NCBI GenBank assembly: GCA_016190785.1
Contig: JACPPX010000002.1
Coordinates: 1 to 15,890, forward strand
Direction of reading: 5' to 3'
Source of the DNA: Chloroflexota bacterium
GTDB lineage: Bacteria > Chloroflexota > Anaerolineae > UBA7937 > JACPPX01
DNA length: 15,890 nt
Made by a program: the position numbers and the translations under genes. Positions 1 to 6,968 of this stretch are shown here, piece after piece. How positions within the stretch are numbered: position 1 is the first letter of the stretch; each line of letters opens with the position of its first letter. Under the pieces are notes generated by a model. It had not been told where the DNA came from. It searched no databases and was given only the letters and a program-made list of their open reading frames with translations.

Positions 1-717
1 ATCGAGGTCGCCCCCGGAGTTTTCTTCCCCGCCTGGACTTATAACGGCCATGTCCCTGGCCCCACCCTCCGCGCTACGGAGGGAGATCTCCTGCGCATCC
101 ATTTCACCAACAATGGCGCTATGCCCCATACCATCCACTTCCACGGTTTCCACTCCGCGAACATGGATGGAGTGTTTGAACTGGTGGGCACCGGCCAGTC
201 CTTCACCTATGAGTTCACCGCCGATCCCTTTGGTCTGCATCTCTACCACTGCCATACCATGCCTCTCAAGCGCCACATCCACCGCGGGCTGTACGGCACT
301 TTCATCATCGATCCAAAGCAGGGACGACCTCCGGCCAAGGAATTGGTCATGGTCATGAATGGCTTCGATACTAACTTCGACGGGGAGAATGAGTTCTATG
401 CGGTGAACACTGTTCCCCTCTATCACTTGTACAACCCCATCCCCTTAAAAGTCAACCAGCCGGTGCGTATCTACTTAGTCAACATCCTGGAGTTCGATCT
501 TATCAATTCCCTACACACTCATGCCAACTTCTTCAACTTCTACCGCACCGGGACCCGTCTGGAACCTAGCGACTTTACCGATACAGTGATGCTCTGCCAA
601 GCGGAGAGAGGGATCATGGAGCTTGCCTATCGCTTTCCCGGTGAATTTATGTTCCATGCCCACCAGAGCGAGTTTGCGGAGTTGGGGTGGATGGGACTCT
701 TCAAAGTGGAGGAATAG
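1..717 (+). CDS. Two-domain multicopper oxidase, 5' truncated by window edge
   Basis: The reading frame is open from base 1, so the N-terminus lies outside the window; 238 residues are visible. Copper ligands are plain: HFHGFH (visible residues 46-51), HLYHCH (80-85), HTH (172-174) and HAHQ (219-222). Four HxH pairs make a complete trinuclear cluster, so this is an oxidase and not a NirK nitrite reductase. The only type 1 Cu cysteine is C84 in domain 1, followed by H92/H94 and a Leu where an axial Met could be. Domain 2 has HAH with no Cys, so it should lack a type 1 site. That pattern matches the 'type C' class of two-domain oxidases. Such proteins oxidise metal ions or organic donors with O2 outside the membrane. 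A signal peptide is expected in the missing part. The gene ends 5 nt before the ZIP-family gene, whose RBS lies inside its last codons. Substrate unknown. Confidence 0.93.
   Translation: MEVAPGVFFPAWTYNGHVPGPTLRATEGDLLRIHFTNNGAMPHTIHFHGFHSANMDGVFELVGTGQSFTYEFTADPFGLHLYHCHTMPLKRHIHRGLYGTFIIDPKQGRPPAKELVMVMNGFDTNFDGENEFYAVNTVPLYHLYNPIPLKVNQPVRIYLVNILEFDLINSLHTHANFFNFYRTGTRLEPSDFTDTVMLCQAERGIMELAYRFPGEFMFHAHQSEFAELGWMGLFKVEE
708..712 (+). promoter_or_regulatory. RBS fixing the GTG start of the ZIP gene
   Basis: GGAGG lies 10 nt before GTG 723. An in-frame ATG at 687 lies inside the multicopper oxidase gene with no comparable RBS, so GTG 723 is preferred. Confidence 0.7.
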
Positions 718-722
718 CAACC

Positions 723-1931
723 GTGGCTGAGAAGACTGAAACCAAGGCGATGCCCCTTAATCTTCCACTTCCTACCTGGCTCATTGGGCTAATCCCTTTG
801 CTCCTCCTCGCCCTACTTCTTGCTCTCTTCCTGGCGGTAGGGCCATTGGGTCTTTTCCCTCCCTCCGGGGCCCCGCCTCTGGAGAACCTGACTTTCGAGC
901 GCGTCACTTTCCACCCCGGGGTGATTACCGTGCAGGTAATAAATGGTGGTGTCGACCCGGTGACCGTGGCCCAGGTGATGGTCAACGACCACCTCTGGGA
1001 GTTTGAGATCCAGCCCAAAGCGACTTTGCAACGCTTAGAACGAGCGACCATCCGCATCCCCTACCCTTGGGACCCCGCCGAGCCGGTGAGCATTACCGTT
1101 GTTTCAGGGACCGGTTTGACTTTTGAACACGAAATAGAAGTGGCTACGGTCACTCCCGCCCCCGGCCCAGAGTTCCTGGGAATCTTCGCCCTCCTGGGTA
1201 TCTATGCCGGGGTCATCCCCGTTTACCTCGGGCTGCTCTGGTATCCCTTCCTGCGAAGGATCGGGCGGCGGTGGATGAACTTTTTCCTGGGGCTGACTGC
1301 CGGGCTTCTGCTCTTCTTGGGGATTGATGCCCTGAAAGAGGCCCTGGAGGTTGCACCGCGGCTTGCCGCCCCGCTGCAAGGGGTAGCCATTATTTCTATG
1401 GGTTTCATCGCCAGTTTCCTCTTCCTCTTGGCCGTAGGACAGTGGAGCGCCGCCCGGGCGGGGGGAGATGAGGTTAGAAAACGGCTGACCCTGGCTTACT
1501 TCATCGCCCTGGGGATTGGTCTGCACAATCTGGGAGAAGGGTTGGCCATCGGTGCGGCCTACACCCTGGGGGAACTCGCCCTGGGGGCATTCTTAATCAT
1601 CGGCTTCACCCTGCACAACACTACTGAAGGTTTGGCTATTGTCGCCCCGGTGGCTAAGGACAACCCGCGGCTGGGCCACCTCCTGGCAATGGGCGCCCTG
1701 GCTGGGGTGCCGACCATCCTGGGAACCTGGATCGGGGGGTTTATATACTCTGATCTCTTCGCCGCGCTCTTTTTGGCAATCGGCGCGGGGGCCATCTTCC
1801 AAGTGGTTTACGAAGTAGTAAAATTGTTAGGGCAGAGATCCCCAGCTGGCTTGGCTGCCGTCGAGAATTTCGCCGGGCTAATGGCCGGCTTGCTCATCAT
1901 GTATCTAACCGGCCTCTTTGTCGTTGCCTAG
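723..1931 (+). CDS. ZIP-family metal transporter with N-terminal extracytoplasmic domain
   Basis: Predicted 402 residues from GTG. The C-terminal two thirds carry the two signature helices of ZIP (Zrt/Irt-like) permeases: HNLGEG at 268-273 and HNTTEG at 298-303. His and Glu in these helices form the divalent-metal path. Unlike a plain bacterial ZIP of about 250 residues, this protein starts with a membrane helix (about 18-40). A soluble stretch rich in beta-type sequence follows (about 50-145), then the ZIP helices from about 150. The soluble domain should lie outside the cytoplasm and could receive metal or contact the upstream copper oxidase; that is inference. ZIP proteins normally move Zn, Fe or Mn inward; the metal cannot be read from sequence. 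It is probably cotranscribed with the oxidase upstream (5 nt gap) and the ABC gene downstream (13 nt gap). Confidence 0.85.
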   Translation: MAEKTETKAMPLNLPLPTWLIGLIPLLLLALLLALFLAVGPLGLFPPSGAPPLENLTFERVTFHPGVITVQVINGGVDPVTVAQVMVNDHLWEFEIQPKATLQRLERATIRIPYPWDPAEPVSITVVSGTGLTFEHEIEVATVTPAPGPEFLGIFALLGIYAGVIPVYLGLLWYPFLRRIGRRWMNFFLGLTAGLLLFLGIDALKEALEVAPRLAAPLQGVAIISMGFIASFLFLLAVGQWSAARAGGDEVRKRLTLAYFIALGIGLHNLGEGLAIGAAYTLGELALGAFLIIGFTLHNTTEGLAIVAPVAKDNPRLGHLLAMGALAGVPTILGTWIGGFIYSDLFAALFLAIGAGAIFQVVYEVVKLLGQRSPAGLAAVENFAGLMAGLLIMYLTGLFVVA

Positions 1932-1944
1932 CAAGGACGCAAAG

Positions 1945-2853
1945 ATGAACAATCAAATAGCCATTGAAATAAAAGGTCTAACCAAATTCTATGGCCCGGT
2001 CCAGGCCCTGCAAGTCGTGGACCTGGAGGTCCGACGCGGGGAAATCTTTGGGTTCCTCGGCCCCAATGGTGCGGGGAAGACCTCTACTATCCGCTGCCTT
2101 CTCGACCTCATCCACCCCAATGGCGGCGAGATAAGGGTATTGGGGATTAACCCTCAGGCTGACCCAGTGGCGGTACGGGTCCGCGTCGGCTACCTCCCCG
2201 GGGAACTCCGCCTCCTAGAGAATATGACCGGAGAGGGAGTACTCCGCTATCTAAATGGACTGCGCGGGATGAAAGCCGACTGGGGGTTTGTCCACCGTAT
2301 GGGCGAGCGGTTAGATATCGATCTTCGCGAGCCGATCCGCAACTTGTCCCACGGCAATAAGCAGAAGATTGGGGTGGTCCAGGCCCTGATGCACCGACCC
2401 GAACTATTGCTGCTCGACGAGCCAACCATCGGTCTTGACCCCCTCATGCAGCACGAAGTATTGCGCCTCATCTCCGAGGCCCAGGGAGAGGGAACCACTG
2501 TTTTCTTCTCCTCCCACATTATGAGCGAGGTGCAAGCCATCGCCGGACGGGTGGCTATGATCCGCAAGGGGGAAATCGTGGAGGTGGCAGAGCCTTCAAA
2601 CTTGATCAACCGTGCTCTTCGCCGCGTCCAGGTCCGGTTACGAGAACCTGTGGATATAACTCCCCTCTCTAGTCTACCGGGGGTAACTCTTCTCTCTCGC
2701 GATGATAAAACCGTCCTGTTCCAGGTTGCCGGAGAAATCAATGGTCTGATCAAGGCTCTGGCTCCTTTCCCGGTGAGCGATTTGGAGACGGAGCGTCCCT
2801 CTTTGGAAGAAATTTTCCTAGCCTTATACCAGGATGAGCGAAAGGAGGAGTGA
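1945..2853 (+). CDS. ABC transporter ATP-binding protein (ABC-2 exporter type)
   Basis: Predicted 302 residues. ATG 1945 is chosen because AAGGA at 1933-1937 sits 7 nt upstream; an earlier in-frame start at 1918 would lie inside the ZIP gene. Motifs: Walker A GPNGAGKT (39-46), signature LSHGNKQK starting at 134 (H and N in place of the usual GG), Walker B LLLLDEP with D158 and E159, and switch His H191 in SSHIMSE. The roughly 90-residue C-terminal tail after the H-loop is typical of ABC-2 type ATPases (drug, polysaccharide or NosF-like). It should energise the permease encoded immediately downstream. Substrate unknown. A NosF-like role in copper-protein maturation is an attractive but unproven reading of the neighbourhood. 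Confidence 0.92.
   Translation: MNNQIAIEIKGLTKFYGPVQALQVVDLEVRRGEIFGFLGPNGAGKTSTIRCLLDLIHPNGGEIRVLGINPQADPVAVRVRVGYLPGELRLLENMTGEGVLRYLNGLRGMKADWGFVHRMGERLDIDLREPIRNLSHGNKQKIGVVQALMHRPELLLLDEPTIGLDPLMQHEVLRLISEAQGEGTTVFFSSHIMSEVQAIAGRVAMIRKGEIVEVAEPSNLINRALRRVQVRLREPVDITPLSSLPGVTLLSRDDKTVLFQVAGEINGLIKALAPFPVSDLETERPSLEEIFLALYQDERKEE
2842..2848 (+). promoter_or_regulatory. RBS fixing the permease start
   Basis: AAGGAGG lies 6 nt before ATG 2855 and inside the end of the ATPase gene. It rules against the in-frame ATG at 2834, which lies upstream of this site. Confidence 0.75.
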
Positions 2854-2854
2854 A

Positions 2855-3724
2855 ATGTTGACTGTTATCTTGCATACTATGCGTCGTTTCCGTGGTCAGA
2901 TCATCGGCTGGGGCATAGGCCTTGCTCTCTACGCTGCTTTCTTGTCTTCTTTCTACGATACCATTGCCAAACAAAGTGAGCAGTTTGAAAAATTGTTGCA
3001 GAACTATCCTCAGGAAATCTTTGCCTTTTTTGGCGGGACCACCAACTTAGTAACTCCGGAAGGATATCTAACTCTAGAATTCTTCTCCTACATGCCCATT
3101 ATCATCGGCATTTTTGCTGTGCTTGCCGGGAGTGGGCTCCTGGCCAGCGATGAGGAGAACGGCACCATGGATCTAGTCCTGGCCCACCCCATAAGCCGCA
3201 GCGGGTTATTCCTAGGGCGGCTCCTGGCCCTTCTGGTAGCAACTATGGCCATCCTCGCCGTTAACTGGCTGGGGTTTCTGGTAGCCATGAATTGGTCTAG
3301 TCTGGACATAGGATTGGTAGAAATGGCTCGACCTTTCCTTTCTCTATTTGCTATCCTGATGCTCTTTGGCAGCCTGGCCCTTTTCCTGAGCATGGTATTG
3401 CCCTCGCGGCGCAGTGCGGCGATGATCTCCGGAGTGCTCATGGTAGCCAGTTTCTTCATCACCTCCCTAGCCCGCCTCGATAAAAGCCTGGAGGACATAG
3501 CCCGCTTATCGCCAATGAACTACTACCAGAGCGGGGAAGCCATCAAAGTGCTAAACAACGACTGGTTCCTGGGGCTATTGGCAGCGGCGGGAGTTTTTGT
3601 CCTGGCCTCATGGTGGCTTTTCCAAAGGCGGGACATCCGCGTGGGAGGTGAAGGCGGCTGGCGGCTGCCCTCATTCACCTCTCGGTTAAGGTTCGGTCCG
3701 TTTCCTAAGACCCGCGCCACATAA
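2855..3724 (+). CDS. ABC-2 family permease subunit
   Basis: Predicted 289 residues with about six hydrophobic helices (roughly 15-35, 76-98, 122-144, 157-181, 190-207 and 241-263). The sequence NGTMDLVLAHPISR after the second helix is the hallmark cytoplasmic loop of ABC-2 permeases (GT-E/D-LLLA-P-SR). It starts one base after the ATPase stop codon (2851-2853), so the two are surely cotranslated and form one transporter. The N-terminus is a short cytoplasmic basic segment typical of the family. The last 30 residues are basic and polar, probably cytoplasmic. Substrate unknown; NosY-like and other ABC-2 permeases share this architecture. Confidence 0.88.
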   Translation: MLTVILHTMRRFRGQIIGWGIGLALYAAFLSSFYDTIAKQSEQFEKLLQNYPQEIFAFFGGTTNLVTPEGYLTLEFFSYMPIIIGIFAVLAGSGLLASDEENGTMDLVLAHPISRSGLFLGRLLALLVATMAILAVNWLGFLVAMNWSSLDIGLVEMARPFLSLFAILMLFGSLALFLSMVLPSRRSAAMISGVLMVASFFITSLARLDKSLEDIARLSPMNYYQSGEAIKVLNNDWFLGLLAAAGVFVLASWWLFQRRDIRVGGEGGWRLPSFTSRLRFGPFPKTRAT

Positions 3725-3796
3725 AAAGCTTCGCTTGGTTATTCATAATAGGTTAATCGCCGGCCTCACCAAAAGGGTAACAAAGAATACAGTATT

Positions 3797-4168
3797 TTGA
3801 TACGGTTTGGATTACTGCTGGGCTCAGTTCTCCTTGTCGCCTGCGGCCCCCAGCCTGTGCTTATGCAGCCGACGAGGTCCGGAGTCGAGATATTTGCCGA
3901 GACTTGTGTCGTCTGTCATGGGGAGCAGGGGAGCGGTGGGGTGGGTCCGGCATTGGATGCCTCCGGCCACGCCTGGCACCACCCTGACCAACAAATTAGC
4001 GATTGGATTGCCAATGGCAAGCTGGGGTTAACCACCTCCATGCCCGCCTATGGTGAAGAATTGACTGCCGAAGATATCGCTCTGCTAATCGAGTATATAA
4101 AGACCCTATGGACCGAAGAGCAGCGCCAGTTTCAGGCGGACATCACCTCTCGCTACCAGACTGAATAG
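3797..4168 (+). CDS. Lipoprotein c-type cytochrome (monohaem)
   Basis: Predicted 123 residues. The first 16 residues are a lipoprotein signal ending in the lipobox LVAC (C16). The mature part has one haem-attachment motif CVVCHG (37-42) and a probable distal Met ligand, M82 in TSMPAYG. A C-terminal helix follows (LTAEDIALLIEYIKTLW). This is a class I cytochrome c domain of normal size, lipid-anchored on the outer face of the membrane. It could carry electrons to or from the multicopper oxidase or a terminal oxidase. The start is TTG 3797; no ATG or GTG lies in frame upstream of the signal peptide and the nearest purine-rich run (AAAGGG, about 3773) is too far to be convincing. The 72-nt gap before it is the largest in this run and may hold a promoter, though I see no clean one. 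Confidence 0.9.
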   Translation: MIRFGLLLGSVLLVACGPQPVLMQPTRSGVEIFAETCVVCHGEQGSGGVGPALDASGHAWHHPDQQISDWIANGKLGLTTSMPAYGEELTAEDIALLIEYIKTLWTEEQRQFQADITSRYQTE

Positions 4169-4179
4169 GCAGGCGGAAA

Positions 4180-4767
4180 GTGGAATTGCTGCCCAAAATC
4201 CCTACCCTAAAGCGTCGCTGGTTGGTCTGGCTCATTCCCTTGTTTGCCTTCCTCATCGTGGCTTTCTTTCTACTGCAGCCAGCAACACAGCCAGCATTTT
4301 TCCCAGTATCCCTTGGCACCCCAGGGATAATCCGCAGCGGAAGTATTGCCGAAGGGGCTCCAGCCCCCGACTTCACCCTGGATACGCTGGATGGTGGTCA
4401 AGTCACCTTAAGCGACTTGCGGGGGCAAGCGGTGGTCATCAACTTCTGGACCTCCTGGTGTGGCCCCTGCCGGATCGAGACCCCCCTGCTGGTGGAGACC
4501 TATAATAAGTATCGGGAGCAGGGGTTGGTTATTCTGGGGCTGAATATAACTAAGCTGGATAATCTTGACGATGTCAAAGCTTTCGTTGAAGAATTCACTG
4601 TGCTCTACCCCATCCCTCTGGATAAGACCGGCGAGGTATCCCAGGACTACCAGGTCTTGGGCCTTCCCACCACCTTCTTCGTTGACCGCCAAGGTATAAT
4701 CAGAAAAATCTACACCGGTTTGCTCAACGAGTCCCTGATTGATGACTTTCTCTCGCTGGTTTTATGA
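4180..4767 (+). CDS. Membrane-anchored TlpA/ResA-like thiol-disulfide protein
   Basis: Predicted 195 residues from GTG. A basic N-terminus and one membrane helix (about 14-33) anchor it, with the rest outside. The thioredoxin domain begins at APDFTLDTLDG. It has the active site WCGPC with C94 and C97, and the cis-proline P163 in GLPTTFFVD. This is the ResA/TlpA/CcmG type, which reduces disulfides in apocytochromes or copper-binding proteins. It sits 11 nt after the cytochrome c gene, which favours a role in cytochrome c or copper-site maturation. The AGG at 4171-4173 is a weak RBS 6 nt before the GTG. Confidence 0.92.
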   Translation: MELLPKIPTLKRRWLVWLIPLFAFLIVAFFLLQPATQPAFFPVSLGTPGIIRSGSIAEGAPAPDFTLDTLDGGQVTLSDLRGQAVVINFWTSWCGPCRIETPLLVETYNKYREQGLVILGLNITKLDNLDDVKAFVEEFTVLYPIPLDKTGEVSQDYQVLGLPTTFFVDRQGIIRKIYTGLLNESLIDDFLSLVL

Positions 4768-4810
4768 GCAGGTATGAACCTGTATCCGATACTGAGCAAA
4801 AGGAGAGACT

Positions 4811-5695
4811 ATGCCGGCAAGTGCTAAACGAGGTAAGCAGGGAAGAAATATCTGGATCTGGGTAGCGGGTGGGGGGCTTGGTATACTTGTCCTCCTGGCC
4901 CTGGCGATTGCCCTGAATTCTAGTGAAGGAGGCTCCGGGCCAATTTCCCAGGTGGGGACCAGGGACTTCCATTCTCTAGCCCTCAGCCCTGCTGATCCCA
5001 ACCTTGTCTTTTACGGACATCACGGAGGCATTTTGCGGAGCAATGATGGAGGCCGCACCTGGCAGCCCCTCGACGTGCAGGGAGATGCCATGTCACTGGT
5101 GATCCCAACCGGCTCGCCCGAAACGGTATACATGGCCGGGCACAATGTGTACCAAATAAGCCGCGATGGAGGGGAAACTTGGGAGTCGGCGCAGAATAAC
5201 CTTCCGGGTTTGGATATCCATGCCTTCGCCCTTTCCCCGACCGATAGCCAAAAGGCTTATGCCTTCGTGGTGGGATTCGGGATATTTGGCAGCGAAGACG
5301 GAGGAAATACTTGGGACCTGCTTACAAGCAATTTCTCTGGCGCTACTATGGCCCTGGCCATCGTTCCCGGCAACCCCGAAATTCTATTTGCCGCGGCGAT
5401 GGATGCTGGCATCGGCCGGAGCGATGACGGAGGGAAAAACTGGCAGGCGGTCAACCCTGGCCCCGAGGGAATGGCTTGGCAAGTGGACTATTCGCCGGAA
5501 ACAGAATTCCTCTATGCTGGCACAGACAGCGGACTGTATCGGAGCGCTGATCTCGGCAACACCTGGACGAAACTCGACCTGGAGAGCAATGCGATAGTAG
5601 TGGGTATCTCCCCTTTGAATCCCAACGTGCTTCTGGTTGTCAATAGCCGCGGGGAAGTATTCCGCAGCGAGGACGGTGGAGTCTCCTGGGATTGA
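4811..5695 (+). CDS. Membrane-anchored Asp-box (BNR/sortilin-like) beta-propeller protein
   Basis: Predicted 294 residues. ATG 4811 is preceded by AAAGGAG with 5 nt spacing. Residues 1-16 are basic and polar, and a membrane helix spans about 17-36. Six Asp-box repeats (S-x-D-G-G-x-T-W type) begin at residues 77, 117, 161, 204, 245 and 286, about 40-44 residues apart. The fifth is degenerate (SADLGNTW). The protein ends one residue after the last repeat, so the final blade must close with the N-terminal strand if it is a true propeller. Such proteins are often named glycosyl hydrolase-like (F510_1955 type) or YCF48-like. No sialidase catalytic set is obvious, so a binding or assembly role is more likely. 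Position between thiol-redox genes fits an accessory to protein maturation; that is inference. Confidence 0.85.
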   Translation: MPASAKRGKQGRNIWIWVAGGGLGILVLLALAIALNSSEGGSGPISQVGTRDFHSLALSPADPNLVFYGHHGGILRSNDGGRTWQPLDVQGDAMSLVIPTGSPETVYMAGHNVYQISRDGGETWESAQNNLPGLDIHAFALSPTDSQKAYAFVVGFGIFGSEDGGNTWDLLTSNFSGATMALAIVPGNPEILFAAAMDAGIGRSDDGGKNWQAVNPGPEGMAWQVDYSPETEFLYAGTDSGLYRSADLGNTWTKLDLESNAIVVGISPLNPNVLLVVNSRGEVFRSEDGGVSWD

Positions 5696-5712
5696 GCCTC
5701 GCATTTTCCGAA

Positions 5713-5719
5713 AAGGAGG
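5713..5719 (+). promoter_or_regulatory. Strong RBS of the Met-rich peptide gene
   Basis: AAGGAGG lies 9 nt before ATG 5729. Its full consensus match supports this short unusual reading frame as a real gene. Confidence 0.75.
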
Positions 5720-5728
5720 TAGTGCCAA

Positions 5729-5992
5729 ATGGTCAGGACAGAAACTTTACCAGTAATATCTATTATCCTGCTCGCCCTCTCCGCCATCCTTCTCTTGCTT
5801 TCCCTGCTCTTCTTCGTTTGGGTGTGGTCGGGTATGATGCAGATGGGGGGGATGATGGGAATGATGAACATGATGGGCATGATGTCTCCTCAGATGATGA
5901 TGGGGATGATGGGCCAATATGACGCCAGCACCATGTCCCCGGAGATGCGAGAGATGATGAACGCCATGTGTGAGTCAATGTTTGCAACCTGA
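5729..5992 (+). CDS. Methionine-rich single-pass membrane peptide, possible Cu(I) binder
   Basis: Predicted 87 residues. Residues 8-33 form one hydrophobic helix. They are followed at 36-61 by a tract in which 16 of 26 residues are Met, mixed with Gly, Gln, Asn, Ser and Pro. The tail (69-84) has six more Met in a helix-like MSPEMREMM pattern and one Cys (C81). In all, 23 of 87 residues are Met. Met-rich motifs bind Cu(I)/Ag(I) in known extracytoplasmic proteins (for example CopC/PcoE-like and CusB/CusF-type sites), and the neighbours include a copper oxidase and thiol reductases. A role as a copper sponge or relay is therefore a reasonable inference. A real frame is supported by the strong RBS and by the hydrophobic helix. 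I do not recognise a named family. Confidence 0.82.
   Translation: MVRTETLPVISIILLALSAILLLLSLLFFVWVWSGMMQMGGMMGMMNMMGMMSPQMMMGMMGQYDASTMSPEMREMMNAMCESMFAT
5834..5913 (+). repeat. ATG/GGG low-complexity tract encoding the Met-rich segment
   Basis: The stretch is built almost wholly of ATG and GGN/GGA codons and includes a run of seven G at 5845-5851. Such a run is prone to slippage in replication or sequencing. The frame nevertheless stays open and ends in a sensible tail. Confidence 0.7.
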
Positions 5993-6045
5993 TAACCACC
6001 TGGGCCGAGAGCACTTTCAAAGAAAAATCATCAAGCCCGCCGGCA

Positions 6046-6052
6046 AAGGAGG
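6046..6052 (+). promoter_or_regulatory. RBS fixing the TTG start of the CX4C lipoprotein
   Basis: AAGGAGG lies 4 nt before TTG 6057, directly ahead of a lipoprotein signal. The only earlier in-frame ATG (5970) would overlap the previous gene and add 29 hydrophilic residues before the signal. Confidence 0.75.
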
Positions 6053-6056
6053 AAAT

Positions 6057-6938
6057 TTGTCTAAGCACTTTGTGGCTTTTGCTATTGTGGCTGCAGCAGG
6101 GGTTCTGGTCGCCTGCCAGCCCCAAATGACGGCCACCCCCTTGGCCGAGACCATCGTTGACCTCACTCCTACCTTGGCCACCTCCGAGTGGGTGGTGGGC
6201 GACCAGCGCATCGTATTCGGTCTTGTTTCTCCGGAGAACCGACTAGTCGAGGGTGCTCAAGTAACTCTCCAATTCTTTTACCTGGGAGGCGAGACAGAGG
6301 AGCTGCGGGGCTCGGCAGAGGCAACTGAATTGGATATAGGATTGCCTGCCGAGACCTTGCCAGAGCCAGTGCCAGCGTTGTATCTCTCTCACTTCCAATT
6401 CGATCAGACCGGGCTGTGGGGTATTGAGTTCCGCGCCACTCATTCCGATTACCAGCCCAGTGTTAGTAGGCGGCAGATTTTGGTAGTGGCCGAGCCACCC
6501 AGCCCTGGTGTCGGCAATCCTGCGCCACCGGTGGAAAACGAGATCCTTCAGGAGGGTGTTGACATCTCCACCGTAACCACCGACCCCAGTCCCGATCCCG
6601 ATCTCTATCAGATCTCCGTTGCTCAAGCCGTCCAATCGGGAAAGCCGACGGTTGTCAACTTCTCCACCCCCGCCTTTTGCACCAGCCGCACCTGTGGACC
6701 TGCCCTAGAAGTTGTGAAGGCAATGCAAGATGCCTATCCCGGCCAGGCTAACTTCATCCATGTGGAGATTTATGATGACCGCCCGCCGGATGTGGCTCCT
6801 GCCGTACTGGAATGGGGACTCCGCTCCGAGCCCTGGACCTTCCTCATTGACCAGAATGGGATTATCACCGCCCGCTTCGAGTCCCTCGTCGGGTACCAAG
6901 AATTAGAGCAGGCTTTGCTTGCGGTTTTAGCCGGTTAA
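6057..6938 (+). CDS. Lipoprotein with thioredoxin-like domain and CX4C motif
   Basis: Predicted 293 residues from TTG. The signal ends in lipobox LVAC (about residues 16-19). Residues 40-150 look like an immunoglobulin-like beta domain (alternating short strands, a segment LWGIEFRATHSDYQP). A Pro-rich linker (about 150-165) leads to a C-terminal thioredoxin-like domain. That domain has KPTVVNFSTPAFC and the Cys pair C208-TSRT-C213 (CX4C, not the usual CX2C), then EPWTFLIDQNG. The residue before the predicted final strand is EPW, which may supply the cis-proline. CX3C occurs in Sco copper chaperones and CX2C in thioredoxins; CX4C is unusual and could be a metal or disulfide site. It lies 64 nt after the Met-rich peptide gene, so a copper-chaperone or reductase role is plausible. 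Function inferred. Confidence 0.85.
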   Translation: MSKHFVAFAIVAAAGVLVACQPQMTATPLAETIVDLTPTLATSEWVVGDQRIVFGLVSPENRLVEGAQVTLQFFYLGGETEELRGSAEATELDIGLPAETLPEPVPALYLSHFQFDQTGLWGIEFRATHSDYQPSVSRRQILVVAEPPSPGVGNPAPPVENEILQEGVDISTVTTDPSPDPDLYQISVAQAVQSGKPTVVNFSTPAFCTSRTCGPALEVVKAMQDAYPGQANFIHVEIYDDRPPDVAPAVLEWGLRSEPWTFLIDQNGIITARFESLVGYQELEQALLAVLAG

Positions 6939-6968
6939 GGCAAAATCTCTCTTTAGGAGGATCGGGAA

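Noticed and set aside
121..123. ATG 121 as the start of the multicopper oxidase
   Set aside because: The frame is open and homologous in character back to base 1 (for example WTYNGHVPGPTLRA), so the real start is outside the window.
1..717. Copper nitrite reductase (NirK) identity for the first gene
   Set aside because: Four HxH pairs give all eight trinuclear-cluster ligands; NirK retains only the type 2 set and lacks the paired histidines.
3725..3796. Promoter in the 72-nt gap before the cytochrome c gene
   Set aside because: CATAAT at 3744-3749 resembles a -10, but no -35-like sequence is found at the right distance.
5692..5922. Open frame with an Asp/Gly-rich C-terminal half overlapping the Met-rich gene
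   Set aside because: It is the shifted reading of the ATG/GGG tract, has no RBS and overlaps both neighbours; the Met-rich frame has the strong RBS and a membrane helix.
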